Origin: Shewanella sp. KT0246
GTDB lineage: Bacteria > Pseudomonadota > Gammaproteobacteria > Enterobacterales > Shewanellaceae
Length of the DNA stretch: 64,000 nt
Direction: 5' to 3'
Assembly: GCF_019654955.1 (NCBI RefSeq)
Contig: NZ_BPEV01000020.1
Coordinates: 44,661-108,660 of the forward strand
Shown here: positions 1 through 9,191 of the stretch, one piece after another
Layout: each line of letters opens with the position of its first letter
Position numbering within the stretch: the first letter of the stretch is position 1
Notes under the pieces: model-generated
Told to the model about the DNA's origin: nothing
Databases searched by the model: none
Seen by the model: the letters and a program-made list of their open reading frames with translations, nothing else
Program-made: the position numbers and the translations under genes

Positions 1-745
1 CATTATAGTCAGTGCTGGTCACTAAAGTGTATGCACCAAGATCGCTACTAGTTGCGGTATAACTTACCGTCGCAATACCGTCTGCAGAAGTCAGCGCAGT
101 ATTTGGCGATAAGCTTGCATTACCTGCTTGGAAAGTAACTAGCTGATCCGCAATTGGCTGGTTGGTGCCATCAAGGACATTGGCAGTCAGCAGTACAGGC
201 TGGTCGATTTTGAAACTGGTAACAGTTTGACCTGATTGAGTAATACTGGCAGTCACTGAGATTGAGTCAGGAGTGGGGATGGTATTGCTATCTTCAAATT
301 GATAGTTTTTGCTGGCACTGACACTATCTGTATCAGCATCGTCAGGATTGTATGTCACCGTTAGGGTGCCTGCGCCAACCGCACTGTCCGTTGAGCTGAT
401 GAAGACGCTGGCAAGGCCATCACTGTCAGTTAATTTACTGTCAGCACTGGCGTTGCCAAAATCAGGAACAAAATTGACAATGGCGCCGCTAACATTACTA
501 TTTGATAGCTTTAGCTGAGCAACAGCACAAAAGCTTTCGTTAATATCAAATGTCAGTGAGTCTGTATCAGCATCACATTGACCATCAACAACGGTTTGAT
601 AGCTGACGCTGATACTATAACTACCATCTTCGCCTCCACCATTGTCATTGTCATCAGACGGGCCATTACAACCAGTAAGTAACCCGAGTAAACCAAGTGA
701 AGCTATTGATAAAGGCAGTGCGTATTTTATTTTTTTTAGTAGCAT
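1..745 (-). CDS. Ig-like domain lipoprotein, cut by the window edge
   Basis: Only the N-terminal ~248 residues are in the window; the gene continues past base 1. It opens with a lipoprotein signal peptide: basic MLLKKIK, a hydrophobic run, and lipobox LLTGC with Cys26. A Gly/Asp/Asn-rich linker follows, then Ser/Thr/Asp-rich beta-type sequence. The phrases TDSDGLASVFIS and TSADGIATVSYT recur about 100 residues apart, as in Big_1/invasin-type Ig-like repeats. The ATG at 745 is preferred to the in-frame ATG at 754 because AAGGA lies 8 nt upstream of it. It starts 25 bp after the darP stop on the same strand and may be cotranscribed. A surface-anchored adhesin or matrix role is inference. Confidence 0.75.
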   Translation of the reverse strand, partial: MLLKKIKYALPLSIASLGLLGLLTGCNGPSDDNDNGGGEDGSYSISVSYQTVVDGQCDADTDSLTFDINESFCAVAQLKLSNSNVSGAIVNFVPDFGNASADSKLTDSDGLASVFISSTDSAVGAGTLTVTYNPDDADTDSVSASKNYQFEDSNTIPTPDSISVTASITQSGQTVTSFKIDQPVLLTANVLDGTNQPIADQLVTFQAGNASLSPNTALTSADGIATVSYTATSSDLGAYTLVTSTDYN

Positions 746-770
746 CAGCAACATCCTTGTAAATGTAGTT

Positions 771-1310
771 TTAGTCGGCTAAACCCGCGCGTAAATATTT
801 AAATAATTCTTTATGAGATTTTGACTCAGTATCAGGACTTTTTGCCAATTCTTTGGTGGCCTGGCGAATAAGTTGACGTAGTTTTTGACGTTCAAATGCC
901 GGATTGTCAGCTAATAGTGCTTCCACTTCTTCATTTGGATTTTCAAGTAAACGCGCACGAAGTTTTTCAATAATCTGAACTTGAGCAGTTTCATTATTGT
1001 TTTTATTCAGCACATTATTCAGGGCTGTAATAATCGGTTCGTGTTCAAAACCACGCATCAGTTTACCAATATACTGAAGGTGGCGACGGTACGCCTCAGT
1101 TTTAGGTTTAATGCTCTTTGTTTTTAGTACAGCATCATACAAGAATTCATCTAAGCCAATTTTGTCTAGCTGTGACTTACTCAACGCAATTAGGCGCATG
1201 CCTAGTTCTTGCGCATCTTCGCTTTCTTTTTTGAATTCTGTTCTGCTGACGTAATCATCGTCATTGTCATATGGCTGGTGGAAGTGATCTGAATCGCCGA
1301 CAATTTTCAT
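771..1310 (-). CDS. darP: DarP (YjgA, DUF615), 50S ribosome maturation factor
   Basis: This 179-residue, highly charged, mostly helical protein has the length and features of the YjgA/DarP family. These include an N-terminal acidic segment with DDDYVSRTEFK, then ALSKSQLDKI and a central RRHLQYIGKLMR motif. In E. coli DarP binds late 50S precursors and helps the peptidyl-transferase region mature; that role is known for the family, not seen here. It diverges from pmbA across 248 bp, and the two genes are neighbours in many gammaproteobacteria, which supports the call. Confidence 0.93.
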   Translation of the reverse strand: MKIVGDSDHFHQPYDNDDDYVSRTEFKKESEDAQELGMRLIALSKSQLDKIGLDEFLYDAVLKTKSIKPKTEAYRRHLQYIGKLMRGFEHEPIITALNNVLNKNNNETAQVQIIEKLRARLLENPNEEVEALLADNPAFERQKLRQLIRQATKELAKSPDTESKSHKELFKYLRAGLAD

Positions 1311-1558
1311 AGTAAATAACCTCTAATAAATATCGGCGAATAATAACACTTCAGAGGCTATTGCGGCCACTGAATATACGTTAAGTCGACGATTTACTTT
1401 AAAACTAATTCACATGCATTAAGTGATAATTCAACATGATACCTATAGGTTAGTTTATTTAAGCCTATTTGTGCGCCTAAATCCTTGTTTTGATGGTTAT
1501 CAATACAGTTTTGAATTTGATATGCTAGGCGCAACAATGGAAACTAAAGAGTAAGTTT

Positions 1559-2902
1559 GTGTCTACCCAAAATATTGATACTGAATTAGCGGCGTTAAAA
1601 AATGCCGTTGCTGTAGCATTAGAACATGCAAAAAAACTAGGCACGAGCGCTGCTGAAGTCGCCATTAGTAAACAACAAGGATTATCGGTTTCAACCCGTG
1701 AAAAAGAAGTTGAAACCGTTGAATTTAATAAAGACGGCGCATTAGGCATTACCGTATATCGTGACGGTTGCAAAGGTAGCTCATCAACGTCAGATTTGAG
1801 CCCTGAAGCAATTGCTGTTGCAGTAAAAGCTGCTGATGACATTGCAAAATATACGTCGTCAGATCCTTTTAGTGGTTTAGCGGATAAAGAGCTGATGGCC
1901 CAAACCATTCGTGATTTAGACTTATATCACCCGCAAGATGTTACTCCAGATGAGTTAGCTCAATTAGCTATCCGTGCTGAAGAAGCGAGTTTATCGGTTG
2001 ATAAGCGTGTGCAGCACTCAGATGGTGCGACCGCGAATGCTCACACTGCAGCCAAAGTTTACGGTAACAGCCACGGCTTTTTAAACGGTTATTGCAGCTC
2101 ACGTTACAGCTTAAGTTGTGTTGTGATTGGCGAAGAAGCTGATGGCAACATGCAACGCGATTATGATTATACGATTGCGCGTAAATATAATGAGTTAATG
2201 ACGCCTGAATCAGTTGGATTATTAGCGGCAAATAAGACTTTAAATCGTCTTGACGCTCGTAAAATTCCAACTTCGAATTTACCGGTTTTGTTTTCGCCTG
2301 AAATTGCTACAGGTTTGATTGGTCACTTGATTGGCGCAATTAGCGGTAGCAGTTTGTATCGTAAATCGAGCTTTTTACAAGATTCAATCAATACTCAACT
2401 CTTTCCTGATTGGTTCAGCATTGAAGAAGACCCGCATCTTATCGGCGCACTGGCAAGTGCAAACTACGACAGTGAAGGCGTTGCGACTCAGCAGCGTCAA
2501 ATCATTGATCGTGGCCAACTAGAAACTTATCTACTAACCAGTTATTCGGCTCGTAAGCTTGAACTACCGAATACCGGTCATGCTGGTGGTATTTATAACT
2601 GGACCTTAAGCAATACAGGGCAAACCTTTGACGAGTTAGTTAAAGAGATGGGTACTGGCCTTATTGTTACAGAAGTTATGGGTCAAGGCGTGAATATGGT
2701 CACGGGTGATTATTCTCGTGGCGCTGCAGGTTTTTACGTTGAAAATGGCGTGATCCAGTATCCAGTTGAAGAAATCACCATAGCAGGTAATTTAAAAGAC
2801 ATGTTTATGGGGATCCAAGGGGTCGCTAAAGATCAAGACTTGCGCTCTTCAATTCGTACCGGTGGTATTTTACTGAGTGAAATGAAAATCGCGGGTAGTT
2901 AA
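1559..2902 (+). CDS. pmbA: PmbA/TldE metalloprotease subunit
   Basis: This 447-residue cytoplasmic protein is a full-length PmbA (TldE), partner of TldD in a heterodimeric protease that processes peptides such as microcin B17 precursors and CcdA. Family hallmarks include the N-terminal VSTREKEVETVEFNKD strand, GITVYRDGCKGSSSTSDLS, and the C-terminal GAAGFYVENGVIQYPVEEITIAGN. As expected for TldE there is no HExxxH zinc motif, which lies in TldD. The start is GTG at 1559 with AAAGAG 7 nt upstream. tldD is not in this window. A strong hairpin terminator follows. Confidence 0.95.
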   Translation: MSTQNIDTELAALKNAVAVALEHAKKLGTSAAEVAISKQQGLSVSTREKEVETVEFNKDGALGITVYRDGCKGSSSTSDLSPEAIAVAVKAADDIAKYTSSDPFSGLADKELMAQTIRDLDLYHPQDVTPDELAQLAIRAEEASLSVDKRVQHSDGATANAHTAAKVYGNSHGFLNGYCSSRYSLSCVVIGEEADGNMQRDYDYTIARKYNELMTPESVGLLAANKTLNRLDARKIPTSNLPVLFSPEIATGLIGHLIGAISGSSLYRKSSFLQDSINTQLFPDWFSIEEDPHLIGALASANYDSEGVATQQRQIIDRGQLETYLLTSYSARKLELPNTGHAGGIYNWTLSNTGQTFDELVKEMGTGLIVTEVMGQGVNMVTGDYSRGAAGFYVENGVIQYPVEEITIAGNLKDMFMGIQGVAKDQDLRSSIRTGGILLSEMKIAGS

Positions 2903-2924
2903 TTCCTTCGGTATTTTTATCGTC

Positions 2925-2950
2925 AAAAGCACTGCACTGGCAGTGCTTTT
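2925..2950 (+). terminator. Intrinsic terminator of pmbA
   Basis: An 11-bp perfect stem (AAAAGCACTGC / GCAGTGCTTTT) closes a 4-nt ACTG loop and runs into a T tract, 22 bp after the pmbA stop. Confidence 0.9.
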
Positions 2951-3079
2951 TTGTATCCATATTTTGTCATTGTTAAGTCTTTACGCTGGATTTCTTATCT
3001 TTACACTTATTTACAGTCACTTACATCCCTGCTTTGTCCTATCTCTTGAGAATGTAATTAAATAGTTAACGGAGTAGAT

Positions 3080-4444
3080 ATGTTTAATAAAAATGTGTTC
3101 AGCTTGATGATATTTTGCGCAGGAAGTGTAGCTCTTGTTGGATGCGACTCAAGTGATGACAGTGACGAGAGCTCAGATAGTTCGGCCTATATTCAGTATT
3201 ATAATGCCTCAGCCAATAGTACTGCCACATCCCTTGTTTTAGACGACTATGAGTACAGTGATATTGAGTTTGGGGATTCAATGCCACGTTATGGCTACGA
3301 CACTGGTAGCGTCGAGATGGAGATTTATGGTCAGGACGAAAATGAAGACACAGTGACGATTTATAGTGAGGATATGAGCTTCAGTAGTGAAGAAAATCAT
3401 TTATTTGTGCTCTATGGCGACTACCAGTCACCTGAGTTATTAGATATCAGCTACGATCGCAGTGACATGGATGATATGAATGATGATGACGATGAAGATT
3501 ACAGCAAAATGCAGGTGTTGGTTGCTAATGTGACGTCTGAAGACATGGCGTATGATGCCTATATTTCGCTTGATAGCGATGAATATCAAGACGCCACTAT
3601 GCTGGGCAGCATCGATTATCGTGGTTACACCACCGAGTTAATGTTAGACACCGACGAGTATGTTATTTACTTGACTGAGCAAGGTACTGATAATGTGGTG
3701 TATACCACTAACAGTATGAGCTTAACCACCGAAACTGTTTATAAATTTGTACTTCGTAATAGCTTTGGTTCTGGGGATTTAAAGATTACCTTAGACAGCG
3801 TTGATTCTACTTCTACACCAGTGTCATATACCAATATTGACTCAACAGCTGACTTTAGAGTCTTTAACGGCCTTGAAGACATCACCTTAGATGTGGATGT
3901 GGACAGTAAATTAGAATCTCATTACCTTCACGATATTACACCGTTTACTGTGAGTGATTTCCAACAAACGGGCTTTAATGACTACGGGGTGACGGTGACA
4001 AACGCCGAAAGTTCTGAGGTTATTCTAGACAATGTGCTAGTGACCTTTAATCAGGACGATATTCGAACTTTGTTGTTATACCAAGATGACAGCGTTAAAG
4101 GGATGGTTATTGAGCATGATATGCGCCCAAGAGCTTACGAATACAATGTTGATATCGTTAATTTATCGCAAGATTACGATGACTTAACCGTTTACTTTGT
4201 TAATAGTTCTGAAACCATTGAGTCCGCAGAATATACCATTGAAGATATCGATTTTGCAGAGCAAGAAAGCCTCGTCATGCCACAAGATGATTATGAAATT
4301 AATGTGGTTTATGAGTCTGATAACGGCACTCAAACCTTGCTTTACCAATCTGAATTAATCAGCTTTGACGGTGATACCAATTACAGCTTTGTATTAACTA
4401 AAGATAGCCAAAGTCAGTTTGGTTACACCCTTCATCAGCTATAA
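3080..4444 (+). CDS. Acidic lipoprotein, possibly DUF4397-like repeats
   Basis: This 454-residue protein has a lipoprotein signal peptide (MFNKNVFSLMIF...VALVGC, Cys22) and then a Ser/Asp-only linker. The mature part is very acidic (runs such as DMDDMNDDDDED) with several repeated beta-rich units. Each begins with a phrase like IQYYNAS, MQVLVANV, FRVFNGLED or VDIVNLS and is followed by Tyr/Asp-rich strands. That periodicity of about 100 residues resembles DUF4397 surface proteins; the family assignment is tentative. GGAG lies 8 nt before the ATG. It is monocistronic, sharing a terminator with the convergent chemotaxis gene. Function unknown. Confidence 0.8.
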   Translation: MFNKNVFSLMIFCAGSVALVGCDSSDDSDESSDSSAYIQYYNASANSTATSLVLDDYEYSDIEFGDSMPRYGYDTGSVEMEIYGQDENEDTVTIYSEDMSFSSEENHLFVLYGDYQSPELLDISYDRSDMDDMNDDDDEDYSKMQVLVANVTSEDMAYDAYISLDSDEYQDATMLGSIDYRGYTTELMLDTDEYVIYLTEQGTDNVVYTTNSMSLTTETVYKFVLRNSFGSGDLKITLDSVDSTSTPVSYTNIDSTADFRVFNGLEDITLDVDVDSKLESHYLHDITPFTVSDFQQTGFNDYGVTVTNAESSEVILDNVLVTFNQDDIRTLLLYQDDSVKGMVIEHDMRPRAYEYNVDIVNLSQDYDDLTVYFVNSSETIESAEYTIEDIDFAEQESLVMPQDDYEINVVYESDNGTQTLLYQSELISFDGDTNYSFVLTKDSQSQFGYTLHQL

Positions 4445-4517
4445 ACTTGCTGGCAATCGTTGTAGCGAGAATGATTAATGAATTAGCGGATAATACCTAT
4501 TAGCTAAGTTCAAAGAC

Positions 4518-4547
4518 AAAAATGCCGATAATCATTATCGGCATTTT
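4518..4547. terminator. Bidirectional terminator
   Basis: The stem AAAATGCCGATAA / TTATCGGCATTTT with a TCA loop has A and T runs on both sides. It sits between two convergent genes (the acidic lipoprotein and the chemotaxis receptor) and can end transcripts from both. Confidence 0.88.
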
Positions 4548-4568
4548 ATTGGTTTTTTATCAGCGTCT

Positions 4569-6011
4569 CTATTTGGCGGTTTGGTAGTTACTTAAAATTC
4601 GGCCTAAATTAGCTGAAGCTTCAGATAAATCAACTACACCATTTGAAGATTGATTAGCAAGATCACGGATAGTATTCGACTTAACCCTAATTTCTGTTAG
4701 CTCTTTGGCAATGTCATTGGCCACAGCGCTTTGCTCTTCTGATGATGTTGATATGTGGAAACTCATGTCCATGATTGAGCGAGAAGACTCAGCAATGGCG
4801 TTAACATCAGTACCAATATTGGTGATAAGGTCGCTACTGCTTTGTGCTTGCTTAACAGTATCTTGCGTAATGCTATCGATGTTTTGAGTTTCAGACTGGA
4901 GTTGCTCAATCATAGTCTGAATTTCAACTGTCGCAGATTGAGTTCGGCTGGCAAGAGTACGTACTTCATCGGCAACTACGGCAAATCCACGACCCATTTC
5001 ACCTGCTCTTGCAGCTTCAATAGCGGCGTTTAATGCCAGCAAGTTTGTTTGCTCAGAAATGGCATTAATGGTGGTGATAACTTCATTAATTTTGGTGGCA
5101 TTTTCTTTTAAGCTACCAACCGAATCTGAAGTTTTTTCGATGTAAGTCGATAACTGCTGAATTTCTTCAATAGCACGTTTTACACGGTTGTAGCTTTGCT
5201 TAGTGTATTCAGAGTCTTGCTCAACCTGTTGCGTGGTATTTTTAGCTATATTGGATACTTCTAAAGATGAAGCTGTCATTTCTTCCATAGCCGTAGCAAC
5301 AGAGTCCAATGAAATATATTGTTGATCGATTTGTTCTGCGCTTTGCTGAGTCTCATCGGCAAATGAGCTTGATGTAGTGTGTAAGGTGTCGGCACTCTTT
5401 TTAACAGTGACAACCAACTCGGTTAATGTATCCATTGCTTGATCTAATGCGCAGCCAATGGTGCCAAATTCATCACGACCTGGGTGAAAACCTAAGCGAG
5501 AAGTTAAGTCACCTTTACCGATTTTAGCAGTGGTGTCCCAAAGCACCCATAATGCACCACCAATAAAGGTCGCATTCCAGTAGATCACTAATGCAAAAGG
5601 CAGTACCCATAAAAAAGACAGTAATAAACTATATAATGCCGCTTGTTTGGCATCACTTTCAACGTTACGAACTGATTCAGTTAATGAAAAGTATTGTCCA
5701 TTTGCTTGAACTACCGCTGTAACGTTATTGCCATTACGATCGCTTTGTTGGTTAAAATCAGATACAGATAACCCTGCAGCACTCGCTTGCTCAAGTTGTC
5801 CAGTTGCTTCAAGCGTATTGACCGTAGCAGTCACCTTTTCAGTGAGCACTGTCATTGAGCTTTGCTCTATTTGATTTATGCTGTTGAAGTAACTGTTAAT
5901 CGAGATACAGCTAACAATCAGTAAAAATAGTCCAAATATCGTCCAGAACTTGTCGTTAATAGACATTTTGATAAACAGCTTATCAATATTACGAAATTCA
6001 ACTTGTTTCAT
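4569..6011 (-). CDS. Methyl-accepting chemotaxis protein
   Basis: This is a 480-residue transmembrane chemoreceptor. TM1 is near residues 21-43 and TM2 near 128-152, enclosing a short periplasmic region of about 85 residues, smaller than the classic four-helix or Cache sensors. A HAMP linker follows ([19 protein letters not shown]). The long cytoplasmic coiled coil carries the conserved hairpin tip [19 protein letters not shown], which contacts CheA/CheW. The C-terminus lacks a CheR/CheB-docking pentapeptide of the NWETF type. The ligand cannot be read from sequence. It is monocistronic. Confidence 0.95.
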   Translation of the reverse strand: MKQVEFRNIDKLFIKMSINDKFWTIFGLFLLIVSCISINSYFNSINQIEQSSMTVLTEKVTATVNTLEATGQLEQASAAGLSVSDFNQQSDRNGNNVTAVVQANGQYFSLTESVRNVESDAKQAALYSLLLSFLWVLPFALVIYWNATFIGGALWVLWDTTAKIGKGDLTSRLGFHPGRDEFGTIGCALDQAMDTLTELVVTVKKSADTLHTTSSSFADETQQSAEQIDQQYISLDSVATAMEEMTASSLEVSNIAKNTTQQVEQDSEYTKQSYNRVKRAIEEIQQLSTYIEKTSDSVGSLKENATKINEVITTINAISEQTNLLALNAAIEAARAGEMGRGFAVVADEVRTLASRTQSATVEIQTMIEQLQSETQNIDSITQDTVKQAQSSSDLITNIGTDVNAIAESSRSIMDMSFHISTSSEEQSAVANDIAKELTEIRVKSNTIRDLANQSSNGVVDLSEASANLGRILSNYQTAK

Positions 6012-6202
6012 ATTGCCGATGCTTCAGTGATGGAAATTAATCGAATTTTAGAGCAGGTAAACAGGATTTGATACGATTTTTTGACAAATTCCGTGCTTTT
6101 TTAATGCTTTTGTTACATGGGAGGTAAGCAGACAATACGAGCAAATTTGAGCTTATTGTATTACATGGTAAACAAGCTCATTTGTAGTGTTTGATATTGC
6201 TA

Positions 6203-7222
6203 TTAATTCATCGCTTTACTTAAAAACCGCTTAAAGGCATTTTCAAAGGCGATGACTAAATCTGGTGTTTCTTCCTGAGTCAGAATGTGCAGCATCCCCG
6301 CATACGAAATAGCTTGATGGGCATAACAAATAACCTCAGCGAGCTGCCAAGCTTGTATCAGCTCATCGCGTGAGCCATATTTGCTCCATCGGGATAAATA
6401 CGCATCAATAACATATTGCTTATCTTCGCTATCATCCATTCTAAATAAATAGGTACCGTCGATAAAAGGGTGGCTAATGCAGCCATCGCTCCAATCAAAA
6501 AAAACAAACCCTTTGTCCCTTTGATTATCGCCATAATTAAGCTCTTGGTGGCGAGCGCTCGCAGGAGCAATATTTTCTATATGTAAGTCACTGTGAACCA
6601 ATGTATTGGGTATCTTAAATGCTGATAAGGCGGCAATTGCTGTGATTAGGTGGTTAATGACGTGGTTTAGGTTTTCCGCCGACAGGTTAAGCTCTTGCGG
6701 TAATCGAGACGTTATTGCTTCATTTTGAAATGTGCTTCTAAGTTGCTTAGGAATAGCTGTGATATCGCGGCGGATACAACCAGCACTTTCTAACTCATTA
6801 ATATAATTAACAGATGATATCTGCAGGTCTGCAAAAGCGGCGAATGGCTTTGCCCAATCGCTCAAGGGCACAGTATCAACAAATGCTTCACCAAAACTTG
6901 CTGTTAGCATCCATTGTTGGCTGGCATCAAATGCGATGACCTCAGCACTATATTGTGGAAAGAGTTCGTATAACTTGGCGCACAGACTGGCTTCGTTTGA
7001 GAATAAAGGCAGGAAAGCCGTAGCTTTAAAAAATACATCGCCAGAATAAGTTGTCTGCCTTAAAACATAGCCTAGGGTCCAACCTTTAACTTGTTGCAGT
7101 TCCCCAATTAAGCGGAAGTGCTTTTTATTGAGTTCATACTCTGTCCAATGTTTAGCATTTTGTGGCCAATTGGGTTGTTGCCAGCTTTGTACTTTTGTAC
7201 TTAAGGTGCCGTTATAATTCAT
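6203..7222 (-). CDS. Phosphotransferase of the APH (aminoglycoside/choline kinase) fold
   Basis: A 339-residue cytoplasmic kinase-like protein. It carries the Brenner-type catalytic motif HSDLHIENI (catalytic Asp at residue 212) and the metal-binding FFDWSDG (Asp243), both standard for the APH/choline kinase superfamily. The reading frame is open to a TTG-free ATG at 7267, but the ATG at 7222 is chosen because AGGGAAG sits 8 nt upstream while the longer start has no ribosome binding site. The substrate is unknown: related proteins phosphorylate sugars, choline, thiamine or antibiotics, and resistance should not be assumed. It stands alone, divergent from the S10 peptidase. Confidence 0.8.
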   Translation of the reverse strand: MNYNGTLSTKVQSWQQPNWPQNAKHWTEYELNKKHFRLIGELQQVKGWTLGYVLRQTTYSGDVFFKATAFLPLFSNEASLCAKLYELFPQYSAEVIAFDASQQWMLTASFGEAFVDTVPLSDWAKPFAAFADLQISSVNYINELESAGCIRRDITAIPKQLRSTFQNEAITSRLPQELNLSAENLNHVINHLITAIAALSAFKIPNTLVHSDLHIENIAPASARHQELNYGDNQRDKGFVFFDWSDGCISHPFIDGTYLFRMDDSEDKQYVIDAYLSRWSKYGSRDELIQAWQLAEVICYAHQAISYAGMLHILTQEETPDLVIAFENAFKRFLSKAMN

Positions 7223-7453
7223 GAATGGTTCTTCCCTAACCCTTTCCTTTGTAAGTGTATTTTTCACAAGATCATTTTATAAAAATGTGAATGTACGTTT
7301 GCTTACGATTAATGTTCTATCTAAAACATTCTTTAAATCAATATTTTACTATTATTTGTTAACGTGTTGCAGTACTTAGGATAACACTTTGATTGCACTA
7401 TTAGACATTTGGACATTTAATATACCCACACAAGTACCCAAGATTGATAAAAA

Positions 7454-9025
7454 ATGAGAACAGGTATGAAGGCTATTACTCTTGCAGCAACGCTGCTTTG
7501 CATTTCTCCAATGCTAATTTCAGCAACGGCATATGCCGAAAATACAGCTAAAAACAAATCGAATTCAGCATCGATAGCAGAATACAGCCGTAAAATTGCC
7601 GTTGATCAAACCGTTGTCACGGAACATAAAACCAAAGTCAATGGTAATAGCTTTTCCTATACCGCCACTGTGGGAACTCAGCCAGTTTGGAATGACAATG
7701 GCGATGCTGTAGCAACCCTTAGTTATACCTATTATCAACGTGAAAATGTCCGCAGCACTGCTAAAAGACCGTTATTGATCTCATTTAATGGTGGACCAGG
7801 TTCTGCTTCAGTATGGATGGATATTGGTTATACAGGCCCAAGAGCAATCAATGTGGATGATGAAGGTTATCCGTTGCAGCCATACGGGGTTAAAGCGAAT
7901 CCTCATTCAATTTTGGATATTGCTGATATTGTTTATGTAAACCCAGTTAATACTGGTTATTCAAGAGTGTTGCCAAATGCTGATGGCGAGATGCCAAGTA
8001 AAGATAAGCAACAAGAGATGTTTTTCGGTGTTAACGCCGACATAAAATACCTTGCTGAGTGGCTTAATACTTTTGTGACCCGCAACGAACGCTGGCGCTC
8101 ACCTAAATATTTAATTGGTGAAAGTTACGGTACTACACGAGTCTCTGGCTTAGCATTAGAGCTACAAAACCGCCAGTGGATGTACCTTAATGGTGTAGTA
8201 CTTGTGTCACCGACGGATATCGGTATTGAACGTAAAGGTCCTGTTAAGTCTGCTAACCGCTTACCGTACTTTGCAGCAGCGGCTTGGTTTCACAAGGCAT
8301 TAGCTGATGATTTACAACAGACTGATTTAACCGAGTTCTTACCTGAAGTTGAAGCCTTCACGATTAATGAATATATTCCAGCATTGGCGATGGGCGGCTT
8401 TATTGCACCGGATCATAAACAGAAAATTGCAGAAAAAGTGGCTCACTTCTCAGGTTTGAGCGTCGATGCGGTACTTAAGTCAAACCTTGATGTATCAACG
8501 CGATTTTTTTGGAAAGAGTTATTGCGTGAACGTGGGCAAACTATTGGCCGTTTAGACTCTCGTTATCTTGGTATTGATAAACAAGATGTCGGCGATAGCC
8601 CTGATTACAATGCAGAGTTAACCTCATGGTTACATTCATTCACGCCTGCGATTAATGCATACATGCGTGAAGAACTCAATTATAAAACTGACATCAAGTA
8701 TTACATGTTGGGTAATGTGCACCCTTGGGATCGCACGAACAATAAAACTGGTGAAAACCTACGTCAGGCAATGGCACAAAATCCCTATTTAAATGTCATG
8801 GTACAAGCGGGTTATTATGACGGTGCAACTAATTACTTTGATGCTAAATACAGCATGTGGCAATTGGATCCAAGTAGCAAAATGAAAGACCGCTTAAGCT
8901 TTAAAGGTTACCGTAGTGGCCATATGATGTACTTGCGTTCAGAAGATCTAAAGCAATCGAATCAAGATTTACGTGAGTTTATTGAAGCGACGATGCCAAA
9001 AGAAAATGAGGCTGCAAAATATTAA
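7454..9025 (+). CDS. Exported S10-family serine carboxypeptidase
   Basis: This 523-residue protein has an N-terminal signal peptide ending near ATAYA. It carries the S10 (serine carboxypeptidase) motifs in order: oxyanion-hole SFNGGPGSASVW, nucleophile elbow LIGESYGTTR with the catalytic Ser, GYYDGATNY with the catalytic Asp, and SGHMMY with the catalytic His. It should remove C-terminal residues from peptides in the periplasm or outside the cell. A second in-frame ATG at 7466 is also plausible as start. A UUCG-loop terminator follows and there are no operon partners. Confidence 0.9.
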   Translation: MRTGMKAITLAATLLCISPMLISATAYAENTAKNKSNSASIAEYSRKIAVDQTVVTEHKTKVNGNSFSYTATVGTQPVWNDNGDAVATLSYTYYQRENVRSTAKRPLLISFNGGPGSASVWMDIGYTGPRAINVDDEGYPLQPYGVKANPHSILDIADIVYVNPVNTGYSRVLPNADGEMPSKDKQQEMFFGVNADIKYLAEWLNTFVTRNERWRSPKYLIGESYGTTRVSGLALELQNRQWMYLNGVVLVSPTDIGIERKGPVKSANRLPYFAAAAWFHKALADDLQQTDLTEFLPEVEAFTINEYIPALAMGGFIAPDHKQKIAEKVAHFSGLSVDAVLKSNLDVSTRFFWKELLRERGQTIGRLDSRYLGIDKQDVGDSPDYNAELTSWLHSFTPAINAYMREELNYKTDIKYYMLGNVHPWDRTNNKTGENLRQAMAQNPYLNVMVQAGYYDGATNYFDAKYSMWQLDPSSKMKDRLSFKGYRSGHMMYLRSEDLKQSNQDLREFIEATMPKENEAAKY

Positions 9026-9085
9026 TTGCTAACGTCTGTTATTAGAATTCAGTAATAATTCAATAGTAATTGAATGATAAATTAT

Positions 9086-9105
9086 AAAGGAGCTTCGGCT
9101 CCTTT
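9086..9105 (+). terminator. Intrinsic terminator with TTCG loop
   Basis: AAAGGAGC / GCTCCTTT stem closed by a TTCG tetraloop and followed by T residues, 60 bp after the S10 peptidase stop. Confidence 0.9.
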
Positions 9106-9191
9106 TTAATGTATTGGCTTAATGAATTAGTGCTTAAAAATTCTGTTAATAAATTGCTTCAATGTGCATAAAAATAAAATTGGAATGAAAA

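Noticed and set aside
1537..1554. Five-codon leader ORF (ATG GAA ACT AAA GAG TAA) before pmbA
   Set aside because: It overlaps the pmbA ribosome binding site and could couple translation, but it is too short to distinguish from chance.
6203..7267. Aminoglycoside resistance gene
   Set aside because: Only the general APH-fold motifs are present; there is no specific similarity to known resistance enzymes and no mobile context.
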